Source: Rhodospirillaceae bacterium
GTDB taxonomy: Bacteria; Pseudomonadota; Alphaproteobacteria; SHVZ01
Assembly: GCA_016792585.1 (NCBI GenBank)
Contig: JAEULB010000023.1
Location: 1 to 43,323, forward strand
Length of the DNA stretch: 43,323 nucleotides
Reading direction: 5' to 3'
Shown one piece after another: positions 42,081 to 43,323 of the stretch. The position numbers were made by a program, and so were the translations under genes. Numbering within the stretch: position 1 is the stretch's first letter; every line of letters starts with the position of its first letter. The notes under the pieces were generated by a model. The model saw only the letters and a list, made by a program, of their open reading frames with translations. It searched no databases and had not been told where the DNA came from.

Positions 42081-42129
42081 CTCATCGGCATCAGGCTTCA
42101 GAGCTGAAGATCAACGGGACAACGAGACC

Positions 42130-43320
<1,191 letters not shown>

Positions 43321-43323
43321 TCA

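Overview
The window is an ordinary-looking stretch of chromosome from a GC-rich alphaproteobacterium. The lineage call is an inference from several features seen together: a MucR/Ros regulator, an RNase E whose S1 domain is split by a long charged insertion, a Fur/Mur protein without a CxxC zinc motif, an OlsB/OlsA ornithine-lipid pair, and a tRNA-Tyr/tRNA-Gly/tuf cluster. Rhodospirillales-like bacteria are a plausible home, but the sequence does not fix genus. I saw no insertion sequence, phage, CRISPR array, toxin-antitoxin pair or recognised defence island. Both edges touch core genes: atpD is cut at the left, and tuf ends three bases before the right edge.

Layout. 1-1225: end of the ATP synthase operon (atpD, atpC) with its terminator. 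1231-9992: accessory metabolism, comprising a diiron ferritin-like protein, an enolase-superfamily dehydratase, a methyltransferase, a PcaF-type thiolase, an oxidoreductase/SDR/small membrane protein/VOC operon joined by 4-base overlaps, and an opposing FAH-hydratase/MFS/micro-protein operon. 10054-14258: an acyl-CoA dehydrogenase facing a pfkB-ampG-citE-like operon. 14401-16958: small envelope proteins, a bactofilin and a lipoprotein. 16955-20592: housekeeping genes (nth, nfu, tsaB, rimI) followed by the regulators mucR and fur. 20681-26074: envelope lipids and cell wall (olsB, olsA, PBP1A, amiC). 26505-29303: rne, with a 430-base leader and a strong bidirectional terminator. 29367-35917: an orphan peptide-type binding protein, a zinc-ribbon/peptidoglycan-binding protein, MAPEG, DUF1993, an alpha/beta hydrolase and a cysteine-rich copper-binding-type protein. 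36000-43320: a TPR/GT9-like protein, tRNA-Thr, a chemoreceptor, a 486-residue protein of unknown function, rlmB, tRNA-Tyr, tRNA-Gly and tuf.

Genes are tightly packed. Many neighbours overlap by four bases (ATGA, GTGA and probably one CTGA), which suggests translational coupling. Three convergent gene pairs share a CTAG tetramer that supplies a TAG stop to each strand. Several very short genes fit this dense layout: a 41-residue membrane peptide behind an MFS transporter, a 27-residue hydrophobic peptide with a clear ribosome-binding site, and an 86-residue membrane protein that appears to start with CTG.

I did not find a clear new multi-gene system. The items most worth a second look are the micro-proteins and the CTG start, the shared CTAG stops, the palindrome before olsB, the MucR variant with missing zinc ligands behind an AT-rich promoter, the zinc-ribbon/peptidoglycan-binding protein, and the unrecognised 486-residue protein.
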